NCBI GenBank assembly: GCA_041749015.1 | Contig: JBGTCD010000038.1 | Coordinates: forward strand, 3,412 to 67,411 | Length of the DNA stretch: 64,000 nucleotides | Reading direction: 5' to 3' | Origin: JBGTCD01 sp041749015 | GTDB lineage: Bacteria > Bacteroidota > Bacteroidia > Cytophagales > Cyclobacteriaceae | Shown: piece after piece, positions 46,160-54,972 of the stretch | How positions within the stretch are numbered: position 1 is the first letter of the stretch | Layout: each line of letters begins with the position of its first letter | Program-made: the position numbers and the translations under genes | Notes under the pieces: model-generated | Told to the model about the DNA's origin: nothing | Database searches by the model: none | What the model saw: only the letters and a program-made list of their open reading frames with translations

Positions 46160-46283
46160 ATAGTCAAAATGCTCTTTTCAATCCCCTTCCCATTCCTTAC
46201 CAGTAAAGAAATTTTTTGTAGGGTTCTTCTGGTTTTAACGTTTGGCCTTTAGTTTGAAGTAGGGTTTAAAAAACAGGATGGAG

Positions 46284-47294
46284 TTATTCTACTTTAGCTC
46301 TTGTATACAATTCCGTTAACCCCACAGTTAAAAACTCTTTAAGAAGCCGTGAGGTTTCTTTTTTATATAATTCGCCATCACAAGTAACCGCATGAGATGC
46401 TGTTAAAGATTTATCTGTGGTGACATAGACATAATTTGCCCAATTGGGAATATTTGTAGCTTGGGCTGTAGTGGTTTCACTGAATTTTTCGTCCTTAAAA
46501 ACAGGAGCTTGTATAGGGATACTTTTCTTTAACTCATTTTGAATAGCGGCTGTTGCGGCAGTAAATGTTTTCCCATAACTGAAATTCACCTTTGACATAT
46601 CCATATGAGGGCCAGGTGTCCTTTCAACTTTAAAATTCACCTTCCCTTTTACATTTGAAATATTAAGCAATTCGGACCGGAATACTTTCATATCAATAAA
46701 ATCAACTGTAAAAGAAACATCCGCAATAATAGCATCATCCAATTCACTAGAAAGTGCAGGTGAACGGTCAAAGAAAGTGTCTTTCTCTTTCCCGGATTTT
46801 TTTTCGCCCGGAACAAAATAATCAAAACCTTCCGGTGTGACTCTCACAAAGCCTGTAGCCTCTGCACTACTTAACTCTCCTCCAGATTTTCTTACCCAAT
46901 CACTATAAAGCTTGGTTTTAGCTGCTAAATCAGGGGAAACGATTTCAAAACCTTTACTTTCCAAATCACTAATAAAATACTGGTAAGCCTGGTTGGTTAT
47001 TTCTATAAAATCTTCACTGTCTATTCCGTATAAAGCCACACCCATAGCTGTTGATGTACTGGAGTGAACCCTACCAAAACTTTCTCCACCGGTGGTAGAG
47101 GCTTCGGCACTTCCAAAGACTTCAAAATAAATATTGAAGCTATTGATGAATACCTTTTTCGGAGCACTCTTAAATTTAGCTTGACTAAATCCTTTTCCTC
47201 CTACTTCTTTTTCAGTAATGGTCTGCGAAAAGCAATTAAGAGAAGCAACAAAAGCTGATATAATTAATGCGATTGAATAGTACCTTGTTTTCAT
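46284..47294 (-). CDS. Hypothetical secreted protein
   Basis: 336 residues from the ATG at 47294 (signal peptide MKTRYYSIALIISAFVASLN followed by CFSQ). The frame extends 15 residues upstream without signal character. The mature protein is an alpha/beta type with no family recognised: KKVFINSFNIYFEVFGSAE near 45, a Ser/Thr-rich stretch, and WANYVYVTTDKSLTASHAVTCDGELY near 300. In the family of stress-type periplasmic proteins, a similar layout is known but I cannot assign one. It lies next to the AraC regulator gene, separated by a 26-base palindrome. Confidence 0.75.
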   Translation of the reverse strand: MKTRYYSIALIISAFVASLNCFSQTITEKEVGGKGFSQAKFKSAPKKVFINSFNIYFEVFGSAEASTTGGESFGRVHSSTSTAMGVALYGIDSEDFIEITNQAYQYFISDLESKGFEIVSPDLAAKTKLYSDWVRKSGGELSSAEATGFVRVTPEGFDYFVPGEKKSGKEKDTFFDRSPALSSELDDAIIADVSFTVDFIDMKVFRSELLNISNVKGKVNFKVERTPGPHMDMSKVNFSYGKTFTAATAAIQNELKKSIPIQAPVFKDEKFSETTTAQATNIPNWANYVYVTTDKSLTASHAVTCDGELYKKETSRLLKEFLTVGLTELYTRAKVE

Positions 47295-47354
47295 AGGTTG
47301 ATGAATTTTTAAAGTGTGTATAAAAATTAAAAATATCATTTTTTACCAATGAGG

Positions 47355-47380
47355 TTGTTCCGATTTTTAAATCGGAACAA
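47355..47380. repeat. 26-base inverted repeat with 12-base arms
   Basis: TTGTTCCGATTT (47355-47366), two bases, AAATCGGAACAA (47369-47380), all 12 pairs matching. It lies 9 bases beyond the AraC gene's stop. On the minus strand the U run precedes rather than follows the stem, so a standard terminator is not formed. It may be an operator for the secreted-protein gene or an RNA-stabilising hairpin. Confidence 0.6.
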
Positions 47381-47388
47381 AAAAAAGT

Positions 47389-48507
47389 CTATTCTTCGTT
47401 AAAATTCGAGGGATTTTTGCCTGTGTATTTTTTAAATGATCTATAAAAAGCAGTCCTACTATTGAAGCCAACTTCGTAAGCGATCCCTTCTATCGAAAGA
47501 TTATTTTTCGGAATTTTACTTAATAATATTTTTGCTTCCTCGACACGATTTTCATTTATTAAATCATAGAAAGTGGTTTTCAAGCCTTGGTTAATTTCTT
47601 TAGAAATTTGATAAGCTGGAACTTTTAATTCCGAAGCTAATTTGTGAAGGGTGATTTCAGGGTCTTTAAAAATTTTCTTTTGATTTATATACTGCATTAT
47701 TTTATTTGGGAGGTCCTCCGGAAAATGTTGTTTTCCTTCTAAGACTTTTTTCAGACTCTGAATGGGAATATTAATTTCTTTATCAAGCTGAATATTAAAT
47801 GATTCACTTGTAAAAATAGCATTGTAGTGAAAGGCACTATAGAGGATAAAGATGAAAACAACTAATATTACCAATGGTAGAAATATATATTCTACCAATA
47901 CTGTATCAATTGAAGTGTACAAGAGAGTCGTTACGAACGTAAGTGACCAAAACAGTATAATGAAATACTTTAGGTACGAATATTTTGTTGCTTCAATACT
48001 GGAAACAACATCTTTTGCTTTCCTTTTGTATTGATAAATATCTATAGCCCCAAATGTAAAATAGACCAATTGAAGTAGGAAAAATAAAAGGCTGTAAATT
48101 TCCATTTCTAAAGGATAGGGCCCCTCCAATACTGATGAAATGTACTTTTGTTGTATAGTTTTATCCTGTAGACCAAAATCTACACTCATATAAATAATGA
48201 AACATAACAACAATCCACTGAGTAAAAACAAAAGCTTCTGGCGAGTGATTTTTTTTCCAATAAGCAGGAGAATGTAATAGTATACCAGTGGGGCGAATAA
48301 AATAGCCGTTCCCTGCACAATAAAGTAGGAGTACGGAAACCGGTAAATGGAACCTGAAAGTATAAGGATGTTATTGGCAAAATTAAGTCCGGGGATCAAA
48401 AAAATAAATGCCAATATTTTATTGGGAAGGGGATTGTTTTTTCTATGAAAAAGCAATGCGGAAATAATTAAAATATTGAATATTACAAGTGAATGGAGAA
48501 TAATCAT
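47389..48507 (-). CDS. Membrane-anchored AraC-family transcriptional regulator
   Basis: 372 residues. Seven or so membrane segments in residues 1-240 (e.g. LAFIFLIPGLNFANNILIL, LVYYYILLLIGKK, LVILVVFIFILYSAFHY), then an AraC HTH domain at the C-terminus: VPAYQISKEINQGLKTTFYD and IEGIAYEVGFNSRTAFYRSF and KKYTGKNPSNF. Such 7TM-AraC proteins are common in Bacteroidota and thought to sense an envelope signal. The target is probably the adjacent secreted-protein gene, as both lie on the same strand, but this is inference. Confidence 0.9.
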   Translation of the reverse strand: MIILHSLVIFNILIISALLFHRKNNPLPNKILAFIFLIPGLNFANNILILSGSIYRFPYSYFIVQGTAILFAPLVYYYILLLIGKKITRQKLLFLLSGLLLCFIIYMSVDFGLQDKTIQQKYISSVLEGPYPLEMEIYSLLFFLLQLVYFTFGAIDIYQYKRKAKDVVSSIEATKYSYLKYFIILFWSLTFVTTLLYTSIDTVLVEYIFLPLVILVVFIFILYSAFHYNAIFTSESFNIQLDKEINIPIQSLKKVLEGKQHFPEDLPNKIMQYINQKKIFKDPEITLHKLASELKVPAYQISKEINQGLKTTFYDLINENRVEEAKILLSKIPKNNLSIEGIAYEVGFNSRTAFYRSFKKYTGKNPSNFNEE

Positions 48508-48560
48508 ATTTTAAAAACTAAATCGTTCCGTACCGTTCTATTTGCCGTTTCCTGACCTAT

Positions 48561-48568
48561 TAATTTTG
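48561..48568 (+). promoter_or_regulatory. Candidate -7 element (TAATTTTG) ahead of the flavin reductase gene
   Basis: Matches TAnnTTTG; TTTG at 48541-48544 stands 16 bases before, slightly short for the -33 to -7 spacing. It would give a leader of about 135 bases. Confidence 0.3.
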
Positions 48569-48709
48569 CATCAATATATATCATTTTAGTTTTATCGGCA
48601 ACCTGAGCTGAAGATAAGGATTAGGGTTAATATTGGCGTTAGCCTCAGGGTTTATTATCTTGGCATGGTTAAGCATTATGCCTTAGTTTTAATTACCTAA
48701 TTGCTGCTT

Positions 48710-49609
48710 ATGAGTACCTATCTCACCGTTGATCCGACCCAAGTAGAGATCCCCAGAATGCACGGGTTGCTACTGGGAGCCATTACCCCCAGGCCCATCG
48801 CTTTTGCCAGTACCATCGATAAGGCAGGCAAGATCAACCTGAGCCCTTTCAGCTACTTTAATGTATTCAGCACCAGGCCGCCCATCATGATTTTTTCACC
48901 GGCAAGGTCTGGGCGTGATAATACCACCAAACATACCCTCGACAATGTATTGGAAGTCCCGGAAGTGGTCATCAATGTGGTAGATTATTCCATGGTGCAG
49001 CAGGTTTCCCTCGCCAGCACCGTTTACCCAAAGGGTGTGAATGAGTTTGTAAAAGCCGGCTTCACTGAAATAAAATCTACTGTAGTGAATCCTCCCAGGG
49101 TAGCAGAGTCACCTGCTGCTTTTGAATGCAAGGTCAATCAGGTCATCCCCCTGGGAAATCAGGGCGGAGCCGGTAATCTGGTAATCTGCGAGGTGCTCCT
49201 GGTGCATTATGCCAGCCGGATTTTTGATGATGCCGGACAAATTGACCCGCAAAAGCTAGACGCGGTGGGGCGCATGGGCGGCAACTGGTATGCCCGTGCT
49301 TCAGGCGAGGCGGTCTTCGAAGTACCCAAACCCTCACATCCCCTTGGGATCGGAGTGGATCAACTGCCAAAACATATTCTTAACAGTCCGGTGCTTACCG
49401 GCAATGACCTGGGCAAACTGGGTAATATCAGCAAACTGCCGGACCCATCGGAAGTAGAGGCCTTCAGAAAAAATGATCGGCTGAAAATGGTGCTTGGGAC
49501 TACCCTGAATGGCAGTGATGCCCGAAGGCAGGAATTGCACAGGCTGGCGGCCCAATTTCTCAAAAGCGACGAAATCGAAAAAGCCTGGAAAACTTTGCTC
49601 CAGGAGTAA
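48710..49609 (+). CDS. Flavin reductase family protein (FMN-binding split barrel)
   Basis: 299 residues from ATG 48710; TTG 48701 is in frame just upstream. The flavin_Reduct fold is clear: HGLLLGAITPRPIAFASTID near 22, INLSPFSYFNVFSTRPPIMIFSP, NVLEVPEVVINVVDYSMVQQVSLAST, and GNLVICEVLLVHYA. A C-terminal helical extension of ~100 residues is present. Role unknown; in other Bacteroidota I recall such genes next to tyrosine-degradation genes, which would fit fahA being its original neighbour before the intervening region was inserted. Ends in a strong terminator. Confidence 0.9.
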   Translation: MSTYLTVDPTQVEIPRMHGLLLGAITPRPIAFASTIDKAGKINLSPFSYFNVFSTRPPIMIFSPARSGRDNTTKHTLDNVLEVPEVVINVVDYSMVQQVSLASTVYPKGVNEFVKAGFTEIKSTVVNPPRVAESPAAFECKVNQVIPLGNQGGAGNLVICEVLLVHYASRIFDDAGQIDPQKLDAVGRMGGNWYARASGEAVFEVPKPSHPLGIGVDQLPKHILNSPVLTGNDLGKLGNISKLPDPSEVEAFRKNDRLKMVLGTTLNGSDARRQELHRLAAQFLKSDEIEKAWKTLLQE

Positions 49610-49677
49610 ACCTTTTGAAAATAGCTCCGTTAGACAAGTTAGGTTTACAGGTTAAATAGTTATTAATTTAACGATAG

Positions 49678-49710
49678 AATCACACCTCGTCCTGAGGTGT
49701 GATTTTTTTG
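49678..49710 (+). terminator. Intrinsic terminator after the flavin reductase gene
   Basis: AATCACACCTC (49678-49688) pairs with GAGGTGTGATT (49694-49704) around a five-base loop, followed by a run of seven T. Confidence 0.9.
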
Positions 49711-49788
49711 TCTTGTAGGTATCATTCCTATCATTTACTTAAGGTCAAAAATTAGCAAGGTTTATCAGGATTAAATACCTTTGATGGT

Positions 49789-50211
49789 ATGTCCCCACTA
49801 TTAATCATCGGTCGGCACGAATGGGTCACCATCGCGGAGTTTGGGATGGCGGGAATCCCTGCCAAGGTAGATACAGGGGCTTATACCTCCTCAATTCATT
49901 GCGCTCATAGCGCACTGGTTGAAGATCGACTGGAATTCATACTGCTGGATAAGGGCATACCCGGATATACCGGCAAAACTTTGTCCACTTCCCGCTTCAA
50001 AAAAAAGAAAGTGAAAAACTCATTTGGTCAGACCGAGGAGCGTTTCATCATTACCACAGAGGTGGAAATACTGGGCAAATCCTTTAAAGCGGATTTTTCC
50101 TTAAGCAATCGGTCGGAACTTAGATTTCCAATCCTCCTCGGTCGGAAAATGTTAAAGAAGCGTTTTCTGGTCGATGTGTCTAAAAAATTTATTTCAAAAA
50201 ATATATTATGA
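49789..50211 (+). CDS. Retropepsin-like protein of the ATP-dependent zinc protease/RimB family (PF05618 type)
   Basis: 140 residues with the aspartyl-protease-like start IPAKVDTGAYTSSIH (DTGA near residue 28) and LRFPILLGRKML, as in the family encoded beside rimK. In Pseudomonas, RimB of this family modulates RimK-made glutamate tails on ribosomal protein S6. Its stop overlaps the RimK start by four bases (ATGA). An 'ATP-dependent zinc protease' label is often used, but the visible motif is retropepsin-like. Confidence 0.88.
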   Translation: MSPLLIIGRHEWVTIAEFGMAGIPAKVDTGAYTSSIHCAHSALVEDRLEFILLDKGIPGYTGKTLSTSRFKKKKVKNSFGQTEERFIITTEVEILGKSFKADFSLSNRSELRFPILLGRKMLKKRFLVDVSKKFISKNIL

Positions 50212-51116
50212 AAATAGCTGTTCTATCCCGCAATCCCCAACTTTATTCTACCCGGAGGCTGGTAGAAGCTGCTGAAGGACGTGGTCATGAGACCATAGTA
50301 GTAGACCACCTCCGCTGTAATATCCTCATTGAAAAAAAACATCCCTCCATCCATTATAAAGGCATTGACCTCAATGATATTGACGCGGTGATTCCCAGAA
50401 TTGGGGCATCAGTGACCTTCTATGGTTCGGCGGTGGTGCGGCAGTTTGAAATGATGAAGGTTTTTACTGCGGTAGAATCTCAGGCCCTGATCAGGTCCCG
50501 GGATAAGCTCAGGAGTTTGCAAATACTTTCGAGAGCTGGCATGGGGCTGCCTAAAACGGTATTTACCAATTACAGTCGCGAAGTTGATGAACTGATCGAT
50601 GCAGTGGGTGGCGCGCCTTTGATTATCAAGCTACTTGAGGGCACCCAGGGGCTTGGGGTCGTCTTGGCAGAAAACAAGAAGGCTGCTAAATCTGTCATTG
50701 AAGCCTTCCATGGGTTGAAGGCCAGGATTATTGTGCAGGAATTTATCAAGGAAGCCAAAGGCGCTGATATCAGGGCTTTTATTGTAGATGGCGAGGTGGT
50801 AGGGGCTATGAAACGCCAGGCTAAGGAAGGGGAGTTCCGGTCTAATCTGCATAGAGGGGGCAGCTCAGAAATTATCAAACTGACCAGGGCACAGAAGGCT
50901 GCTGCTATCGCTGCCGCCCGGAAAATGGGCTTGGGAGTGGCCGGTGTGGACATGCTCGAGTCCTCACGTGGGCCTCTGATTCTGGAGGTCAACAGCTCCC
51001 CAGGATTGCAGGGTATTGAAAAAGCCACCGGGATTGACATTGCCGGGAAAATTATCGATTTTTTGGAGCGCAATCAGGGTAAGAAAAAAATTCAAAAAGA
51101 TAAAGTCAATGCATGA
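50208..51116 (+). CDS. rimK: RimK-family ATP-grasp ligase
   Basis: 302 residues of the ATP-grasp fold: N-terminal domain (MKIAVLSRNPQLYSTRRLVEAA), RDKLRSLQILSRAGMGLPKT, APLIIKLLEGTQGLGVVL (ATP loop), QEFIKEAKGADIRAFIVDGEV and ILEVNSSPGLQGIE (metal site Glu/Asn). RimK adds glutamates to the C-terminus of ribosomal protein S6, but relatives ligate amino acids to other small molecules. Here its neighbours are a retropepsin-like protein, an AstE/AspA-like hydrolase and a sulfotransferase, so the substrate could differ from S6. Confidence 0.93.
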   Translation: MKIAVLSRNPQLYSTRRLVEAAEGRGHETIVVDHLRCNILIEKKHPSIHYKGIDLNDIDAVIPRIGASVTFYGSAVVRQFEMMKVFTAVESQALIRSRDKLRSLQILSRAGMGLPKTVFTNYSREVDELIDAVGGAPLIIKLLEGTQGLGVVLAENKKAAKSVIEAFHGLKARIIVQEFIKEAKGADIRAFIVDGEVVGAMKRQAKEGEFRSNLHRGGSSEIIKLTRAQKAAAIAAARKMGLGVAGVDMLESSRGPLILEVNSSPGLQGIEKATGIDIAGKIIDFLERNQGKKKIQKDKVNA

Positions 51117-52092
51117 GGAATTAAAAATAGCCGGGCACAAGATTGAGAGAGGTACTACCCTCCAAATCAAGGCCAAGATTGCCAGGCTCCCATCTCATAC
51201 TGAAATTGACATCCCAATTATCGTCCACCGGTCATTAAATGATGGACCAGTGCTCCTGCTCATGGCAGGCATGCATGGTGATGAGATCAACGGTATGGAA
51301 ATAGTAAGACGTTGTATCAGAGATGAGTATAACCTCGTGGATAGGGGAACGACCATCTGCATTCCCATACTCAATATCTTCGGATTCATCAATTTCTCAA
51401 GGGCGGTGCCTGATGGAAAAGATGTGAACAGGTCTTTTCCAGGAAACAAGACCGGGTCTTTGGCGAGCCGGGTGGCCTATTATATCATGAAGGAGGTCAT
51501 TCCATTCATTGATTATGGAGTGGATTTTCACACAGGCGGTGCTGCACGTACCAACTATCCACAGATCAGGTGCCTGGTCAATGATCCGGTCAATAAAGAA
51601 TTATCCGCGGCTTTTTACGCACCCTTTACCCTGCATTCTGTTTACAGGCCCAAGTCACTTCGTTTTTCTGCCGGTAAGCTTGGCAAAAGAATCATCGTAT
51701 ATGAAGGGGGTGAATCGTCAAGACTGGATGAGGATGCCATCCAGGAGGGTGTCAATGGTACCCTGAGACTGATGAAGCACTTAGGCATGCGGGAGGATGC
51801 ACCTAAACCAGAATTTGAGAACAAGGTGCTGGTGCGGTCGTCCTGGATCAGGGCGAGAAATGCCGGACTGTTCAGACCCAGGGTCGTTTCGGGAGACTGG
51901 ATCAAAAAGAATCAGGTAGTCGGTACCCTTACAGATCCCTTTGGGGAGTTTAGGGTCGAAATCAAAGCCCCAGTCGGTGGGTACATTGTAGGGCTTAACT
52001 ATAATCCGGTAGTGAATATGGGTGATGCGCTCATGCACATTGGATTAGAAAATGGTAAGATCAGCGAACAACCTAGTGAAGGGTTTGAGTGA
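51109..52092 (+). CDS. Succinylglutamate desuccinylase/aspartoacylase-family hydrolase
   Basis: 327 residues from ATG 51109, which overlaps the rimK stop by 8 bases; the frame is open further left inside rimK without a good start. Zinc-site motifs AGMHGDEINGMEI (His56, Glu59) and YGVDFHTGG (His141), substrate Arg in DGKDVNRSFPG, and catalytic-Glu region IIVYEGGESSR. A C-terminal lipoyl-like beta domain (PVGGYIVGLNYNPVV) completes the AstE/AspA family. Such enzymes remove acyl groups from amino acids; genes of this group often sit next to rimK. Overlaps the next gene by four bases. Confidence 0.92.
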   Translation: MHEELKIAGHKIERGTTLQIKAKIARLPSHTEIDIPIIVHRSLNDGPVLLLMAGMHGDEINGMEIVRRCIRDEYNLVDRGTTICIPILNIFGFINFSRAVPDGKDVNRSFPGNKTGSLASRVAYYIMKEVIPFIDYGVDFHTGGAARTNYPQIRCLVNDPVNKELSAAFYAPFTLHSVYRPKSLRFSAGKLGKRIIVYEGGESSRLDEDAIQEGVNGTLRLMKHLGMREDAPKPEFENKVLVRSSWIRARNAGLFRPRVVSGDWIKKNQVVGTLTDPFGEFRVEIKAPVGGYIVGLNYNPVVNMGDALMHIGLENGKISEQPSEGFE

Positions 52093-52784
52093 TGCTTTAC
52101 TGGTGGCAATATATCAGAACATTAAAAATTATTTACTGGAAGCGGTTTAGAAATATTATTGCCCTGAAAAAAGGGCGCCACTATCAGAAATTCATCATCC
52201 TGTGTACCGGTCGCACCGGCTCTACCTATTTACACACCTGTCTGAATTCCCATCCTAATGTATGTTCATTCGGAGATACGGGCCTGGGCTGGGGGGAGCA
52301 GTTAATCAAAACAAAATGGAAGCCCTATGCTAGGCACATCCATGCCATTGGGATGAAGGTATTTTATGAGCCAGGAGACCAGGAGGTTTTTTCCGAGATG
52401 AAGCTGCCTGATGATGTCAGGGTGATTCACCTGACAAGAAAAGATGAATTGGCCATGTACTACTCCAGGCTTAAAGCGGAGGCAACAGGCCTATGGACAG
52501 GGCCTTCAGATCGTGGTCCTAAGATCACCATTCAGGATCAGGAATTCCTACATTTCAAAAATGCTTACCTAACTACCGTAGCAGCTAACCAACAGCAGCT
52601 TTCAGATTATAAAGTGCTGGATATTACCTACGAATCCCTGACCGAAGACACTGAAAAATCCCTTAATCAGATTCAGAAATTTTTAGGGGTCCGGCCCAAA
52701 AAACTCTTCTCCCTTTTGCCCAAACAGCGCGACTACCCACTCGAAGAAGGGATAGAGAACTATGGCGATTTGAGGGTGATGTAA
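52089..52784 (+). CDS. Sulfotransferase family protein
   Basis: 231 residues. The 5'-phosphosulfate loop ILCTGRTGSTYLHTCLNSHP (residues 38-57) and the downstream region RVIHLTRKDELAMYYSRLKAEATG (3'-phosphate site) are typical for PAPS-dependent sulfotransferases. It transfers sulfate to an alcohol or amine of an unknown acceptor. A hydrophobic/basic N-terminus (LYWWQYIRTLKIIYWKRFRN) may attach it to the membrane. The ATG/ATGA overlap couples it to the AstE-like gene, so the whole 49.8-52.8 kb set looks like one operon. Confidence 0.85.
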   Translation: MMLYWWQYIRTLKIIYWKRFRNIIALKKGRHYQKFIILCTGRTGSTYLHTCLNSHPNVCSFGDTGLGWGEQLIKTKWKPYARHIHAIGMKVFYEPGDQEVFSEMKLPDDVRVIHLTRKDELAMYYSRLKAEATGLWTGPSDRGPKITIQDQEFLHFKNAYLTTVAANQQQLSDYKVLDITYESLTEDTEKSLNQIQKFLGVRPKKLFSLLPKQRDYPLEEGIENYGDLRVM

Positions 52785-52869
52785 GCGTGTACCAAACATT
52801 TCAACAGGTTGGCTTGGGATAAATTTTTTTTGCACTTAAACACTAAATTTAATAATTTCAGGGATATAA

Positions 52870-54966
52870 TTGTCACCCTTGAATTTCTGGCTACCATACC
52901 CGTTTCTTCGGATTTCCTTGTTTTTTGCTATAGGGATATTAGCAGGGATTTATTTTCAGGAGTGGATTCCCGTGCAGATGGCAGGGGTAGTATTCATTTC
53001 CGGGATAGGGGTTTACTTATTTTTGACAGGTTTTTCTAAGCCGGAGCTGCTGATCCGGATTCATAATCAACTAGGCATGCTATCCCTGATCCTAGTCATG
53101 ACCGGTGGGTATCTTACCTGGTATTATCATACTGAGACCTATAGGTCAAGCCATTTGGTCCACCTGGAAGAGGAGGTGGCACTTTATGAGGCAATAGTCA
53201 CCGGAATCCCTGAAGAGCGGGAAAAAACCTTTAGGGTGCCGGTGAGAATCAAAACGGCAATTTTAGATTCCAACAAAATTTTGGTGCAAGGTAAAATCCT
53301 GGTTTATTTTCCGAAGGATGCCCCAATACCTGTTTATGGAAACCAAATTGTGGTGAAGGGCAACCCTAAATCAATCCCACCGCCGCAAAATCCTCATGAA
53401 TTTGACTATGCCCGGTTTCTTTCCTTTCAGCAAATTCATCACCAGCAATTTCTTACCCAGGGAGATTGGAAAATAACAGGCCACCAGCCCCCATCTAAAA
53501 TTTTGGAAGTGGCCTTTAAATTCCGGGCCAGGGCTGCGGAAATTTTGAAATCCAGTCTTTCCGATCACCACGGGCAGGCAGTGGCTTTGGCCCTGGTGCT
53601 TGGTGTCAAGGACGGGATTGATAATGAACTCAGAGATGCCTATGCTGCTGCCGGGGCCATGCATGTTCTGGCAGTATCGGGTTTGCATGTAGGCTTTATA
53701 TATGGCGCCTTATTTTTGGCTTTGGGCCGATGGAGAAAAACAATCTATGGACGATGGATTCTGGCTATAGCAGGTCTTGGGATCTTGTGGTTTTATGCAA
53801 TGGTGACGGGTCTTTCTCCTTCGGTATCCAGAGCAGTGACCATGTTTTCGTTTATCATTGTGGCTAATGTGTCCAACCGTACTACCAATATCTACAATAC
53901 CCTGGCGGCCTCTGCTTTTGCTCTGCACTGCTACGATCCCTATCTCATCATGTCGGTGGGGTTTCAGCTTTCTTATGCCGCCGTTTTTGCTATTGTCATT
54001 ATTCAGCCGCGATTGTATGCGCTCTATACCTTCAGAAATTTCTTCCTGGATAAAATATGGGTCATCACTACGGTTTCTATCGCAGCCCAGGCCGGTACCT
54101 TTATACTGGGCTTAGTGTACTTCAATCAATTTCCTGTTTATTTCATTTTCTCCAATTTAGTAGTTATACCTGGCGCCATGCTGATCCTGGGTCTTGGGAT
54201 TTTGACCATCATTCTGGGATTGTTCACCGGCTTTGATGTTTACACAGGCCTGATATTGGAATACATCCTTCGAGCGGTAAATTACCTGGTATTTTTAATC
54301 GAAAATCTCCCCGGTAGTGTCATCAAGGATGCCTTGATTACCCCTTTCCAAGCCATTGTGTTAGGTTTCGGATTGACCTTTTCCGTTTTGTTATTGAGGC
54401 ATTTCAGAGCCTATGCACTCTATGGTGCTCTGACGGCTTTACTTTTATTTCTGGCCCATGCTGCTATATCAGACTTTCATATTTTTAGCAAGGACTGTAT
54501 TTACGTTTATAAAGTCCCAGGGCATTCAGTGATGGACATAATTTCCAACAGAAGGGCTTATACCTGGGCAGATGAGACCATTACTCAAGAACCGGCCAAA
54601 GCAGGATTTCATGTTGATTTGAACAGAAGGTATCATAAGGTGAAGCATACGCTGCCAGTGGCAGCATCTCATGAATTAGCATTTTCAAAAATGGGGCATG
54701 GGGCACTGATGGTCTTCAATGAGCAAAATATTTATATTATGGATGGTCCGGTGCCCACCCTTGAAGCCCCTTTGGTGGTGGACTATATACTGATCACTAA
54801 AAATGCCCAGCGAAATCCTGACCTATTGGAGCAAATTAATTTTAACTTTATGATTATTGACAGCTCAAATAATTATTTTGCAGGGAGGTACTGGGAGGAT
54901 TTTTGTATAAAGCATGGCAAAAATCATCATAATGTTTCGACCTCAGGGGCTTATTCAATACCATAA
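52870..54966 (+). CDS. comEC: ComEC/Rec2-family DNA uptake or channel protein, without metallo-lactamase domain
   Basis: 698 residues. N-terminal membrane segments and DUF4131 part (LYEAIVTGIPEEREKTFRVPV), then the Competence domain (AMHVLAVSGLHVGFIYGALF; TGLSPSVSRAVTMFSFIIVA; PYLIMSVGFQLSYAAVFAIVI) and a ~170-residue soluble tail. The tail lacks the HxHxDH motif of the metallo-beta-lactamase domain, typical for Bacteroidota. Forms the inner-membrane DNA channel in competent bacteria. No ATG near the start; TTG 52870 is used and TTG 52879 is also possible. Confidence 0.88.
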   Translation: MSPLNFWLPYPFLRISLFFAIGILAGIYFQEWIPVQMAGVVFISGIGVYLFLTGFSKPELLIRIHNQLGMLSLILVMTGGYLTWYYHTETYRSSHLVHLEEEVALYEAIVTGIPEEREKTFRVPVRIKTAILDSNKILVQGKILVYFPKDAPIPVYGNQIVVKGNPKSIPPPQNPHEFDYARFLSFQQIHHQQFLTQGDWKITGHQPPSKILEVAFKFRARAAEILKSSLSDHHGQAVALALVLGVKDGIDNELRDAYAAAGAMHVLAVSGLHVGFIYGALFLALGRWRKTIYGRWILAIAGLGILWFYAMVTGLSPSVSRAVTMFSFIIVANVSNRTTNIYNTLAASAFALHCYDPYLIMSVGFQLSYAAVFAIVIIQPRLYALYTFRNFFLDKIWVITTVSIAAQAGTFILGLVYFNQFPVYFIFSNLVVIPGAMLILGLGILTIILGLFTGFDVYTGLILEYILRAVNYLVFLIENLPGSVIKDALITPFQAIVLGFGLTFSVLLLRHFRAYALYGALTALLLFLAHAAISDFHIFSKDCIYVYKVPGHSVMDIISNRRAYTWADETITQEPAKAGFHVDLNRRYHKVKHTLPVAASHELAFSKMGHGALMVFNEQNIYIMDGPVPTLEAPLVVDYILITKNAQRNPDLLEQINFNFMIIDSSNNYFAGRYWEDFCIKHGKNHHNVSTSGAYSIP

Positions 54967-54972
54967 GATAAG

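Noticed and set aside
49776..49783. TACCTTTG as a -7 element before the retropepsin-like gene
   Set aside because: It would place the start site at the ATG itself and no -33 element is present.
50570..51073. 167-codon minus-strand frame inside rimK
   Set aside because: Shadow frame; low-complexity composition and no domain.
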